Positions 36,257 to 43,974 of a stretch of DNA of 64,000 bases are shown one piece after another; within the stretch, counting starts at the first letter, position 1, and each line of letters starts with the position of its first letter. Below the pieces are notes generated by a model. The model was not told the origin of the DNA, made no database searches, and was given only the letters and a program-made list of their open reading frames with translations. The stretch is from assembly GCF_001886815.1 (NCBI RefSeq), contig NZ_CP018099.1:3098501-3162500 (forward strand), written 5' to 3'. Source of the DNA: Caldithrix abyssi DSM 13497. Its GTDB lineage: Bacteria; Calditrichota; Calditrichia; Calditrichales; Calditrichaceae. The translations under genes and the position numbers were made by a program.

Positions 36257-37498
36257 ATGGGGAAAATAAACAAAAAAGAGAGAAAATTCAACGAAGAAAC
36301 CTTATTAGTTACAGTGGATATAGGCAAAAAATTTAATTACGGTTATGCACGTACAAAAGATGGTCAGGAGTTAGAAGTGTTTAAGTTTTTTAACACAGGT
36401 AAAGGATTCGAATATTTTTTAAAAAAAGTAGAAAGCTTCAGAGCAAAGACCGGTCTTAAGAATTGTTTATTTGGCCTGGAATCCACTGGCAGCTATGGGC
36501 TTGCGCTCATTCATTATCTACATCGAAGGGGCTATGAGATTGTACAAATAAATCCGATGCATACCAAGCGCCTGAAAGAATTAACGGACAATAGTCCCAA
36601 TAAGACAGATAAAAAAGACCCAAAGGTCATAGCAGATATAATAGAATTAAACAAATATTTAACAGTAATCATCCCAGAGGGAATTTTTGCGGAATTACGC
36701 GAATTGGTTCATTTAAGAGAGAAAATACTTGAAGATCTACGAAGGAGTTATAATCGAATTGAGGGACAGTTATTTAAGATATTTCCGGAATTCTCTCAGG
36801 TCATGAGAGATTTAACTACAAAGACTTCACGTTATCTTTTGGCTCATTATACTTTACCTCAATTCATATTGGATTTAGGCTTAACAAAGCTAACAGAGCT
36901 AATAAAGTCAGTAAGTAAAAACCGATTAGGTGAAGAAAAGGCCCTTGCTTTATATGAAGCTGCTAAGATGAGCGGAGGCATCAAAGAAGGAACCCGGTCC
37001 ATTGTAATGGAGATCAAGATACATCTTGATCAGATAGATCGTTTAGAATCTTATCAAAAGTCACTAAAGGATGAGATAGAGAATTATTTAAAAGAAGTGC
37101 CATACAGCAGGAACATATTATCCATAAAAGGGATAGGACCCATAATCGCAGCCATTTTAATAGGAGAGTTAGGAGATATCCGCAGATATAAAAGTTATCG
37201 TGAGTTAGAGAAGATAGCGGGATTAAACCTGTATGAAGTCAGTTCTGGCCAACATAAAGGTAAACATCACATAAGCAAACGCGGTCGGAGTTTATTAAGA
37301 AAAGCTCTTTTTTATATAGCCATCAATGCAAGTAGAGGTATCTTACAAGAAGTTTATCAGGTACATAAGGAGAAAGGGATGGCCAGCGCCAAGGCTTTAA
37401 CGGCGTTATCCAGAAAGATATTAGCCATTATTTTTGCATTAGTAAGAGATGATAGTTTCTACATAGAAGGCTATAAAAAATCAAATAAAGCAGCCTAA
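36257..37498 (+). CDS. IS110-family transposase (DEDD recombinase)
   Basis: The 413-residue transposase has an N-terminal RuvC-like DEDD domain: VDIGK near residue 20, FGLESTGSYG near 70, and DKKDPKVIAD near 115. A coiled helical middle and a C-terminal Tnp20 domain follow (SIKGIGPIIAAILIGELGDI, AGLNLYEVSSGQHKGKHHISKRGR) with the serine of the SSG segment. IS110 elements use a bridge RNA from their non-coding end. Here a long imperfect hairpin follows the stop codon at 37515-37608. A good ribosome site (AAAGGAG) precedes the ATG. The frame is intact; the element ends are not defined by inverted repeats in this family. Confidence 0.92.
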   Translation: MGKINKKERKFNEETLLVTVDIGKKFNYGYARTKDGQELEVFKFFNTGKGFEYFLKKVESFRAKTGLKNCLFGLESTGSYGLALIHYLHRRGYEIVQINPMHTKRLKELTDNSPNKTDKKDPKVIADIIELNKYLTVIIPEGIFAELRELVHLREKILEDLRRSYNRIEGQLFKIFPEFSQVMRDLTTKTSRYLLAHYTLPQFILDLGLTKLTELIKSVSKNRLGEEKALALYEAAKMSGGIKEGTRSIVMEIKIHLDQIDRLESYQKSLKDEIENYLKEVPYSRNILSIKGIGPIIAAILIGELGDIRRYKSYRELEKIAGLNLYEVSSGQHKGKHHISKRGRSLLRKALFYIAINASRGILQEVYQVHKEKGMASAKALTALSRKILAIIFALVRDDSFYIEGYKKSNKAA

Positions 37499-37514
37499 AA
37501 GCAACAATTTGAGA

Positions 37515-37608
37515 TATGGCGGGAAGACCTTCGGCCCCCCCATAAAGGCATACAGATAGTATGACCTTCGGTAAGAGAGCAAAAAAAGGCTTCCCGTCAT
37601 ATTTACCT
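37515..37608 (+). ncRNA. Possible IS110 bridge RNA structure
   Basis: Immediately after the transposase, ATATGGCGGGAAGACCTT pairs imperfectly with AAGGCTTCCCGTCATAT about 60 bases later. The loop contains a second GACCTTCGG copy. The position (3' side of the gene) is where IS1111-type members carry their guide RNA. It could equally be a simple terminator-like hairpin; no structure prediction was run. Confidence 0.35.
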
Positions 37609-37703
37609 TAGTTCCGATTAAGTAAGATAAGAGCTGTTAAAATACAGACTCTCGAATATCAGGGTAGAACAAGGTAAAATATCTCAAAAAATAGGCGAAA
37701 AAG

Positions 37704-37812
37704 TTATCCACAATAATTAACATATTAAAAAGAAAGGAGTTAGGTGTGTAAAAAATGAGTTATCCACATATCCACACCCTCTACAGTTATTAACATATTG
37801 TTAATAACTTTA
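37704..37812. other. DnaA-box pair beside an AT-rich palindrome
   Basis: Two perfect TTATCCACA sequences occur at 37704-37712 and 37760-37768, with a near match (ATATCCACA) overlapping the second. An AT-rich tract with the palindrome GTTATTAAC-ATATT-GTTAATAAC follows at about 37785-37807. This is origin-like, but no dnaA, dnaN or rep gene is near. It lies inside the mobile composite. Confidence 0.4.
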
Positions 37813-38051
37813 TTATTAAAATATTTGACTATAATAAATCAGGGGGGAAGGGGGTGAGGGCTAATGCAATGTTTTTCATGATATTAAATAAATATACATT
37901 TAATTTCTCTTTTGAGACACCCCCGGGGACAAGAGCATACCTAACGTGGTAGCAATTATGAGATTAGGGGGTGAGTTGTAAAAATGATCTTAGAAAAAAT
38001 ATTGTAAACTTAAAAAGTTGGGGGACATTCAGTTCAACAAATAACTTTTCC

Positions 38052-38080
38052 TTGACATACGAAATGATTTTTGTTATTAT
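38052..38080 (+). promoter_or_regulatory. Sigma-70-type promoter of the nickel operon
   Basis: A perfect TTGACA (38052-38057) stands 17 bases from TATTAT (38075-38080). It is 3 bases right of the target duplication of the mobile composite and 128 bases upstream of the TonB receptor start. Confidence 0.8.
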
Positions 38081-38085
38081 TCTAC

Positions 38086-38112
38086 GTGTTACTCATGTGA
38101 TTTTCGTAACAC
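38086..38112 (+). promoter_or_regulatory. NikR-type operator
   Basis: GTGTTAC (38086-38092), 13 bases, GTAACAC (38106-38112) is a perfect inverted repeat placed right after the -10 box, over the expected transcription start. It equals the GTGTTAC-N13/14-GTAACAC form described for NikR sites in several non-enterobacterial groups. Nickel-loaded NikR would block the promoter. No nikR gene lies in the window. Confidence 0.75.
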
Positions 38113-38207
38113 TGTTTTCGGAAAGATTGCTCATGAAAATTTGCAAAGGATTTTTATTGTCTGCCCTTTACTATAGATACACGTTTCATCAAAACAAGGA
38201 GAAATCC

Positions 38208-40277
38208 ATGCAAGCTAAAAAATCATTTTTAATAACCTTATTATCTTTTTTTACATTTAATTATTTATTCGGAGCAACCATTACCGGACGTGTGCTTTCG
38301 CCTGACGGGCATCCTGTTGCTTATGCCAATGTGTTCATTGAAGGCTCCAAATTTGGCTCAACAACCAATGAGAAAGGCGAGTTCAGGATAATCAACGTCC
38401 CGGAAGGCAGGGCAACTCTCAAGGCTACCCACATCTCTTTTGGGACTGTTGAATTGGAGGTCGATATTCCCTGTGATTATATTACGATCAAATTTAAACA
38501 GGAACATGTCATTTCTTTATCCGATGCGGTGGTAGTTACCGCCACGCGCACTCCCAAAACGCTAAAAGAAACGCCTTTGCCGGTTACTCTCATTCCACGG
38601 GAAAGCATTGAGGAGATTCAGGCGGTCAGTCTTTCCGACGCCATCAAACAGGTGCCCGGTATTGTTTTAGTTCCGAACGGATTTACGCGGAACAGCGCCA
38701 CCATTCACGGACTTCCGGAAGAGTACACCCTACTGCTGGTTGATGGTCAAAGAGTGTATGGCAGGCACGCCGACGCTAAAGATTTTGACAACATCCCGGC
38801 CGGAATGATTGAGCGCATTGAAATTGTGAAGGGGCCATCCTCTGTATTGTTTGGCAGCGACGCGGTTGCCGGCATTGTTAACGTGATTACCAAATCCGGG
38901 CAGAGCGTTCCCTTTTTTGAACTTTACGGATTTGGCGGGAGCAATAGTCGCTACACCACGCGCATCATGGCTGGCGGCCAGATCGGCGAAATCCGCAATT
39001 TCCTTTCGGCAAGCTACAATAAATCCGGACAGATGGCCGAAGGTTACGCCTTTTCAAATATCAATTTGCGCTACAATGGATGGTTTAATCCCACGGAAAA
39101 ATCCAGGTTACACTTTGGAGGCGGTGTTTTTAGCGAAGAAACCGAAGACATGCCCCCTGCCGAAGGACATGAAGAAGGTGGTCCCTACCTTACCGACGAT
39201 GTGTACGATTTCAATGTCGGCTACCATTATGAGACGGAATCGAAAACCACATATGATCTTTCCGCCTATGTTTATAATCAGGATCGCTGGGATAATCGTC
39301 CGGGCAGAGATGACCGCAGGTGGGATAGAAATCATATCCGCTTAGAAGGATTGAGCGGATTCCGCCGTGGCAACCATGAACTGTTAATCGGTCTGGAGGG
39401 CAGAAACGAAACACTCACTCATACTCAAATACCCGAAACCAAAAATCAACTTCTCCTCTCTTTGTTCGGTCAGGATACCTGGACATTGAACAACCGGCTT
39501 TCGCTGGTCACTGCGGTGCGCTTTGAGCATCATGATCGATGGGGGCTGGTTTTTGTGCCAAGGCTTGGGTTAGCCTGGAAGGCTAATGATCAATTGAATA
39601 TTCGGCTGTCAGGCGGCAGCTCTTTCCGCGCGCCTTCGCTGGAAGATCTGTTTGTTGAAACCTATTTTCATCCCTGGGGCGGCGGCTTCTGGTTAGGCGG
39701 CAATAATGAACTGAAGCCTGAAAAAGGCATTGGCGCTAACCTCGACTTTGAGTGGATTCCAAACGTCAAAACGGTGCTGACCATCGGCGCGTTTTATAAT
39801 CGCTTAAAAGATCGAATTGCTTCTGTGGACACCGATCAAACAATTCAGGATTCGCCCGTCCGCCAACTGGTTAATGTGCAAGAAGCCACCAGCTACGGCG
39901 TCGATGTTCAATTAAACCGCATTTTATGGCCAGGCGCCCGATTGATGACAACATACGGCTACACCTATTCGGAAGACGGAGCAACCGGAAAACCGTTCTA
40001 TCTGACTCCTTACCACAAGGGCGGTTTCATTTTCAACTGGAATCATCGAAAGTGGAAAACCAATTTGAATTTGAGCGCCAACTATCTGGGAGAACGTTCC
40101 ACTTCCAGAGAAACTTTGCAAGGCGTGGTTATCCTGGATGCCAACATTGAAAAACAGATAGTTGGCGGGATCAGTCTTTTCATTGCAGGGAACAACCTGC
40201 TGGATAAAGACCTTTTTCCCAGCCGCTACATCAATTATGGTCGTTATTACCGTTTAGGCTTTCGATTTAGAAGATAA
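38208..40277 (+). CDS. TonB-dependent outer-membrane receptor, probable nickel uptake
   Basis: This protein of about 689 residues has a signal peptide (KKSFLITLLSFFTFNYLFGA). A carboxypeptidase-like beta-sandwich domain follows (about 23-105, ITGRVLSPDGHPVAYANVFIEGS). Then come the plug (about 115-220, LSDAIKQVPGIVLVPNG, IERIEIVKGPSSVLFGSDAVAGIVNVITK) and a 22-strand barrel ending in Phe-Arg-Arg. I place the start at ATG 38208 after AAGGAG. A longer in-frame open stretch reaches back into the mobile element and past the promoter and is not coding. It is the first gene of the Nik operon under a NikR-like operator, so the substrate is probably a nickel chelate. Confidence 0.9.
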   Translation: MQAKKSFLITLLSFFTFNYLFGATITGRVLSPDGHPVAYANVFIEGSKFGSTTNEKGEFRIINVPEGRATLKATHISFGTVELEVDIPCDYITIKFKQEHVISLSDAVVVTATRTPKTLKETPLPVTLIPRESIEEIQAVSLSDAIKQVPGIVLVPNGFTRNSATIHGLPEEYTLLLVDGQRVYGRHADAKDFDNIPAGMIERIEIVKGPSSVLFGSDAVAGIVNVITKSGQSVPFFELYGFGGSNSRYTTRIMAGGQIGEIRNFLSASYNKSGQMAEGYAFSNINLRYNGWFNPTEKSRLHFGGGVFSEETEDMPPAEGHEEGGPYLTDDVYDFNVGYHYETESKTTYDLSAYVYNQDRWDNRPGRDDRRWDRNHIRLEGLSGFRRGNHELLIGLEGRNETLTHTQIPETKNQLLLSLFGQDTWTLNNRLSLVTAVRFEHHDRWGLVFVPRLGLAWKANDQLNIRLSGGSSFRAPSLEDLFVETYFHPWGGGFWLGGNNELKPEKGIGANLDFEWIPNVKTVLTIGAFYNRLKDRIASVDTDQTIQDSPVRQLVNVQEATSYGVDVQLNRILWPGARLMTTYGYTYSEDGATGKPFYLTPYHKGGFIFNWNHRKWKTNLNLSANYLGERSTSRETLQGVVILDANIEKQIVGGISLFIAGNNLLDKDLFPSRYINYGRYYRLGFRFRR

Positions 40278-40299
40278 ATAAAACAGAAAGGAAGAAATC

Positions 40300-41085
40300 A
40301 TGAAAAAGATTCTGTTCTACGCCTTTTTATTTTTCACTCTTGGGACGTCTAAAATCACTTACGCTCATCATCAAATTGCCTATCTGGCTCCTTTTGACCA
40401 CTACATGGTGGCGTTCATCAGTTCCGGCCACCATCTTCCAATGGGCGAAAAATTCTCCGGTCTGAAAAGATATTCAGAAGTCATCGTGATTGATCCTTCA
40501 GGGAAGAGGATTCCAATACAGGCGGCAACGAATATGGGAGCGTTCGGTTTTTCTGTGCTTCCTTCTGATCAAAAAGGCCTGTACATTCTCGGAATCAGCG
40601 CCGAGCATTACGGTGTTAAAACCACGGAAGGTTATTTTATCGGCACCAAAAAAGAGGCGCTAAAAGCCGGAAGAAAGGTCATCGAAGCCAAACACACCTT
40701 CCGTTTCAGTAAGAGTTATCGCTGGAACGGCCAGGGCGCCGCGCCGAATCTGAGGGTGGGACACGCCATAGAAATCGTTCCTGACAAAATGCCGCAAGTT
40801 TTAAAGAAGGGCGATGAACTGCCGGTTACCCTCTATTTTAAGGGCAAACCTGCGGCCAATATGATCATTGGCGTTAATTCCATGACCGGCAGCAGCGAAA
40901 TCGGACATCCCCACGAAACAGAGAAATTTTTAACAACCTACAAAACAGACGAAAATGGCAAAGCCGTATTAAAAATGAGCGACTCGGGATGGCTGATTTT
41001 CATGGCGGAAAAATTAATCAAAAATCCAGAACCTGATGTGGACAAGCTGTATTATTCCACCACGCTCACTCTCTGGGTTGAATAA
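40300..41085 (+). CDS. DUF4198-type periplasmic protein, NikK-like
   Basis: The 261-residue protein has a signal peptide (ILFYAFLFFTLGTSKITYA) and then starts its mature chain with HHQIAYLAPFDHYMVAF, rich in histidine. The beta-sandwich build with GDELPVTLYFKGKPA and YKTDENGKAVLKM fits the DUF4198 family. In NikKLMQO-type nickel uptake systems such a protein (NikK) accompanies the membrane part and is thought to bind or present the metal in the periplasm. It lies 22 bases after the receptor gene and upstream of a NikL-like gene, which supports this role. Confidence 0.8.
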   Translation: MKKILFYAFLFFTLGTSKITYAHHQIAYLAPFDHYMVAFISSGHHLPMGEKFSGLKRYSEVIVIDPSGKRIPIQAATNMGAFGFSVLPSDQKGLYILGISAEHYGVKTTEGYFIGTKKEALKAGRKVIEAKHTFRFSKSYRWNGQGAAPNLRVGHAIEIVPDKMPQVLKKGDELPVTLYFKGKPAANMIIGVNSMTGSSEIGHPHETEKFLTTYKTDENGKAVLKMSDSGWLIFMAEKLIKNPEPDVDKLYYSTTLTLWVE

Positions 41086-41165
41086 AAAGTTTCAATAAAA
41101 GAGGATTTAAACTAAATTATTCGGCATGATTAACGGTCGAGTGTAGAACAAACAAAGGAAAGCGC

Positions 41166-41597
41166 ATGAGAATCAACCTAATTTTATTGTTTGCCCTAAC
41201 ATGCTGCTGGCAAAGCGTCGGTTTTGCGCATGGCGTTACGTACCATGTGGTAAGAGATAGCGCGGTTATCGTTAAGCTTGAGTACAAAAGCGGCGAACCA
41301 ATCAGCTACGCCAAAATTAAGATATTCGCGCCCGACAACGACGAAGTGGAATACCAGAACGGTCGCACCGATAGAAATGGCTGTTTTGCCTTTGTTCCAG
41401 ATCAAGAAGGCGTCTGGGCAATAAAAGTGGACGACGGCACGGGGCATGGAATTAATAAAAAGATTACCATTAACCGGGGCGCAACCATAGAAAGCCATTC
41501 CCATCACGAGTCAGACAGGAATAATTACATCGGGGCGTTTGGCGTGTTAATGGCTGTTACGGGGCTGCTATTTTACTGGAAGTCCAGGAGGAACTAA
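41166..41597 (+). CDS. NikL-like periplasmic/membrane accessory protein
   Basis: The 143-residue protein has a signal peptide (LILLFALTCCWQSVGFA) and then HGVTYHV at the mature N-terminus. A small beta-sandwich follows (EYKSGEPISYAKIKIFAPDNDE, RTDRNGCFAFVPDQEGVWAIKVDDG), then a His-containing linker (SHSHHESD) and a C-terminal membrane helix (YIGAFGVLMAVTGLLFYW). This is the layout of NikL, the accessory subunit that replaces NikN in some nickel ECF transporters. It ends 6 bases before the nikM start. The exact mechanism is not known to me. Confidence 0.8.
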   Translation: MRINLILLFALTCCWQSVGFAHGVTYHVVRDSAVIVKLEYKSGEPISYAKIKIFAPDNDEVEYQNGRTDRNGCFAFVPDQEGVWAIKVDDGTGHGINKKITINRGATIESHSHHESDRNNYIGAFGVLMAVTGLLFYWKSRRN

Positions 41598-41603
41598 TCC
41601 GCC

Positions 41604-42200
41604 ATGCATATATCCGACGGGGTTTTGAACGGAACGGTTTGTATGGGCGGATATGCCATCACCGCTCTGATTACAGCCTATTCTTTGAAAAAAATGTCCA
41701 CAGAGGATATTCCAAAAATTTCGGTTGTTACATCGGCCTTTTTCATCGCCTCGCTTATTCATATTAAGATCGGGCCGACCAGCGTACATCTGGTTCTCAA
41801 CGGGCTGGTCGGCATTTTGCTGGGAATGGCGGCGTTTCCTTCCATATTAATCGGCCTGCTGCTCCAGGCATTCATTTTTGGCCATGGAGGGATTACGACT
41901 CTTGGGGTAAACGCGGTTATTATGGGCGTACCCGCCCTGATTGCTCATGCGCTTTTCAGATTAAGAAAATTGAACACGGCAAAAACTTTTGTGTTGTTCC
42001 TGGCCTTTTTAAGCGGCGGGATTGCCATTTTTATCTCTTCCTTACTCCTGGCGCTTTTTCTGGTGTTTTCAGAAAAAGAATTTGTAACGGTGGCAAAAAT
42101 AGCCGTGGTTTCCAATATTCCTGTCATGTTAATTGAAGCGACCATCTGTTTGTTGGTGGTAAAATTTCTTTTACAGGTCAAACCCCGACTGCTGGAGTAA
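41604..42200 (+). CDS. nikM: Nickel ECF transporter substrate-binding membrane subunit NikM (CbiM family)
   Basis: The 198-residue protein has six to seven membrane segments. It begins MHISDGVLN: the free N-terminus with His2 inserts into the protein and binds the metal in CbiM/NikM structures, so the start codon is critical and MH-x-x-DG is diagnostic. Histidines such as those in SLIHIKIGPTSVHL and IFGHGGITTLGVNAVIMG lie in the substrate-site region. NikM and cobalt-specific CbiM are hard to tell apart by sequence; the NikR-type operator and NikK/NikL neighbours point to nickel. It is 1 base from nikQ. Confidence 0.92.
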   Translation: MHISDGVLNGTVCMGGYAITALITAYSLKKMSTEDIPKISVVTSAFFIASLIHIKIGPTSVHLVLNGLVGILLGMAAFPSILIGLLLQAFIFGHGGITTLGVNAVIMGVPALIAHALFRLRKLNTAKTFVLFLAFLSGGIAIFISSLLLALFLVFSEKEFVTVAKIAVVSNIPVMLIEATICLLVVKFLLQVKPRLLE

Positions 42201-42201
42201 T

Positions 42202-42963
42202 ATGCATATTGAACTGGACAAATTTGCTTATTTGGATTCACCCGTTCATCAGTGGGACACGCGTTTTAAAATTGTTACGCTTACGGGGCTGATCGCCGGA
42301 TTTTCTTTCATCCATAAGATCGTTTTACTACCGTTTACCCTGATCATTTCTTTGCTGATTATTTACTCCTCCCGTTTACCGTTGCGCTATCTGATGAAGC
42401 GATTGAAATACATTATTCTTTTACTACTCTTCACGGCAATTTTGCTAAGCGTTACCTCCGGCGGAAAAATTTTGTTTTCTTTTAAAATACTCAAAGTTTA
42501 TCAGGAAGGCGTAACACTCGGTTTCGTGATCTTTATACGATCAATAGCGAGCATTCTGGTTTTTTTCGTGCTACTGGAGACCGCGCCGTTTCTGCAAACC
42601 ATGAAGGCGCTGCAGGCCTTAAAAATTCCAGCAAAGCTGACCGGACTTATTTTTTTCACTTATCGGTACATTTACGTTTATCTCGAAGAATTAAGGAAAA
42701 TGAAAATGGCGTTGCGCCTTCGTGGGTATGGCGCCAACCGTCTTTTTCACAGTCTTAAAACCAATTCGGCCATTATCGGTAGTCTCCTTTTAAGAAGCCT
42801 GGAACAGGCGGATCGAATTTGCACAGCCATGATTTTGCGGGGATATTCGGGGAACGTTCCGCAGGACAGCCGTTTTTCCGCCCGGCCTTCTGATTATATT
42901 AAATCGCTGGCGACTCTGATAATTGTTTTGCTAATCGTCATCATTCAAAAGAGAATGCCATGA
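42202..42963 (+). CDS. nikQ: Nickel ECF transporter membrane subunit NikQ (CbiQ/EcfT family)
   Basis: The 253-residue integral membrane T-component couples NikM to the ATPase. Four to five hydrophobic helices are visible (for example YIILLLLFTAILLSV and SIASILVFFVLLETAPF). The two coupling-helix motifs of EcfT occur as LRLRGYG (about 172-178) and MILRGYSG (about 212-219), an Ala-Arg-Gly-type signature. DSPVHQWDTRFKIVTL at the N-terminus is typical of CbiQ. It overlaps nikO by 4 bases. Confidence 0.93.
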   Translation: MHIELDKFAYLDSPVHQWDTRFKIVTLTGLIAGFSFIHKIVLLPFTLIISLLIIYSSRLPLRYLMKRLKYIILLLLFTAILLSVTSGGKILFSFKILKVYQEGVTLGFVIFIRSIASILVFFVLLETAPFLQTMKALQALKIPAKLTGLIFFTYRYIYVYLEELRKMKMALRLRGYGANRLFHSLKTNSAIIGSLLLRSLEQADRICTAMILRGYSGNVPQDSRFSARPSDYIKSLATLIIVLLIVIIQKRMP

Positions 42964-43688
42964 AAAAAGAAGTTATTCAGGTACAATCGCTTTGCTACTC
43001 GTACGAAGACAAAAAAGATGTGCTAAAAGATATATCGTTTACAGTAAATGAAGGAGAAAGCGTCGGAATTATCGGGCCCAACGGCGCGGGCAAAACCACG
43101 CTGTTTCTGCTTTTGTGCGGCATCCTGAAGCCGACAAAAGGGAGCATCCGAATCAAGGGGAAAGAAGTGGTTTACAGGGCATTTAACCCGGCAGTGGGCT
43201 ATGTTTTTCAAAATCCCGACGATCAACTCTTTTCGCCTACCGTTTGGGATGACGTTGCTTTTGGCCCGATCAATATGGCCTTACCCCGGGAAGAGATCAA
43301 TAAAAGGGTTGAAAGAGCGCTGGATATTTGCAACTGCAAACAACTGGCGGATCGACCTTCGCACCACCTTTCGGGGGGAGAAAAAAGAATGGTGGCTATT
43401 GCCAGCGTCCTTTCCATGGAGCCGGAGATAATGATCTATGACGAGCCAACGGCCAGTATGGATATGCGTTCCAGAAGGAACATCATTAAGCTGGTTACAT
43501 CGAATAAAAAAACGAATTTAATCGCTTCTCACGACATGGAATTTATCCTGGAGACCTGTCAGCGCGTGATTCTCATCGACTCCGGAAAATTAATCAGAGA
43601 CGGGCACGCGGCAGAGATCATGAGCAATTCAGAGTTGATGGAAACATGCGGCCTGGAGGTTCCCCATTCGTTAAAAAATTCCGGCTAA
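42960..43688 (+). CDS. nikO: Nickel ECF transporter ATPase NikO (CbiO family)
   Basis: The 242-residue ABC ATPase powers the transporter. It has Walker A GPNGAGKTT (about 38-46), the Q-loop in GYVFQNPDDQLFSPTVWDDVAFGP (the CbiO/EcfA form), signature LSGGEKR, Walker B IMIYDEPTA and the switch histidine in IASHDMEF. Only one ATPase gene is present, so it acts as a homodimer, as in NikMQO. It is the last gene of the operon; the start ATGA overlaps the nikQ stop. Confidence 0.95.
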   Translation: MKKEVIQVQSLCYSYEDKKDVLKDISFTVNEGESVGIIGPNGAGKTTLFLLLCGILKPTKGSIRIKGKEVVYRAFNPAVGYVFQNPDDQLFSPTVWDDVAFGPINMALPREEINKRVERALDICNCKQLADRPSHHLSGGEKRMVAIASVLSMEPEIMIYDEPTASMDMRSRRNIIKLVTSNKKTNLIASHDMEFILETCQRVILIDSGKLIRDGHAAEIMSNSELMETCGLEVPHSLKNSG

Positions 43689-43974
43689 CCCGAACATCGC
43701 CCGTTACTATAGAACGCGCTTTACTAAATTTATCCCGACCACAAAACGGTGACTTTACGCTTTATTTTTCCATAGTATGTTTGGCTTCTCCTTTAATTTG
43801 CGGGCCATTGCTACAGAGTTTGATGTCCGTTCTACAATTTCCCGTAATATTAAAATATCCCCACTGCCATTCCACCTTCGAATGAAATAACAGCGGGGAG
43901 TACGATTTTACTTTTTTAAAGACTGTTCGAGACAGCGCAATGTAAAAAACTTCAAATATCCATGCGCCTGAAGC
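43689..43974. other. Convergent intergenic region between nikO and citF, nothing identified
   Basis: The 286 bases between two converging genes hold no hairpin terminator I can recognise and no gene. Confidence 0.4.

Larger units (their letters stand above)
33720..37924. repeat. Second, inner inverted-repeat element, split by insertions
   Basis: The left arm begins GGGGCTCTCCCAAAAG and continues to about 33791. The right arm, read as complement from 37924, begins GGGGTGTCTCAAAAG. Both arms then share AATGTAT-type AT-rich sequence and CCCTCACCCCCTT. The ends resemble the GGG-TGTC-CAAAAG termini of several insertion sequences. The match is imperfect, and no target duplication could be fixed. 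Confidence 0.5.
33620..38032. mobile_element. Composite: MITE-like element split by nested insertions, 16-bp target duplication
   Basis: The left half (33620-33719) and right half (37925-38032) match the two arms of the intact 229-bp element at 26382-26610, here in opposite orientation. Both outer ends are CTGAATGTCCCCCAA. The same 16 bases TTCAACAAATAACTTT flank it at 33604-33619 and 38033-38048, so the element, with or without its cargo, entered as one event. Between the halves lie a second inverted-repeat sequence, a DruA-type insertion sequence, an IS110-family gene and a stretch with two DnaA-box sequences. Confidence 0.85.
37499..38207. other. Intergenic, 709 bp, between IS110 gene and nickel operon
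   Basis: From left to right it holds the post-IS110 hairpin, the DnaA-box pair, the right arms of the inner and outer inverted-repeat elements (to 38032), the target duplication (to 38048) and the promoter-operator of the nickel operon (38052-38112). Open frames that start inside the repeats are not genes. Confidence 0.6.

Noticed and set aside
37971-38207. Longer N-terminus of the TonB receptor open from 37971
   Set aside because: It would start inside the mobile element and run through the promoter and operator; a signal peptide and AAGGAG site fit the ATG at 38208.
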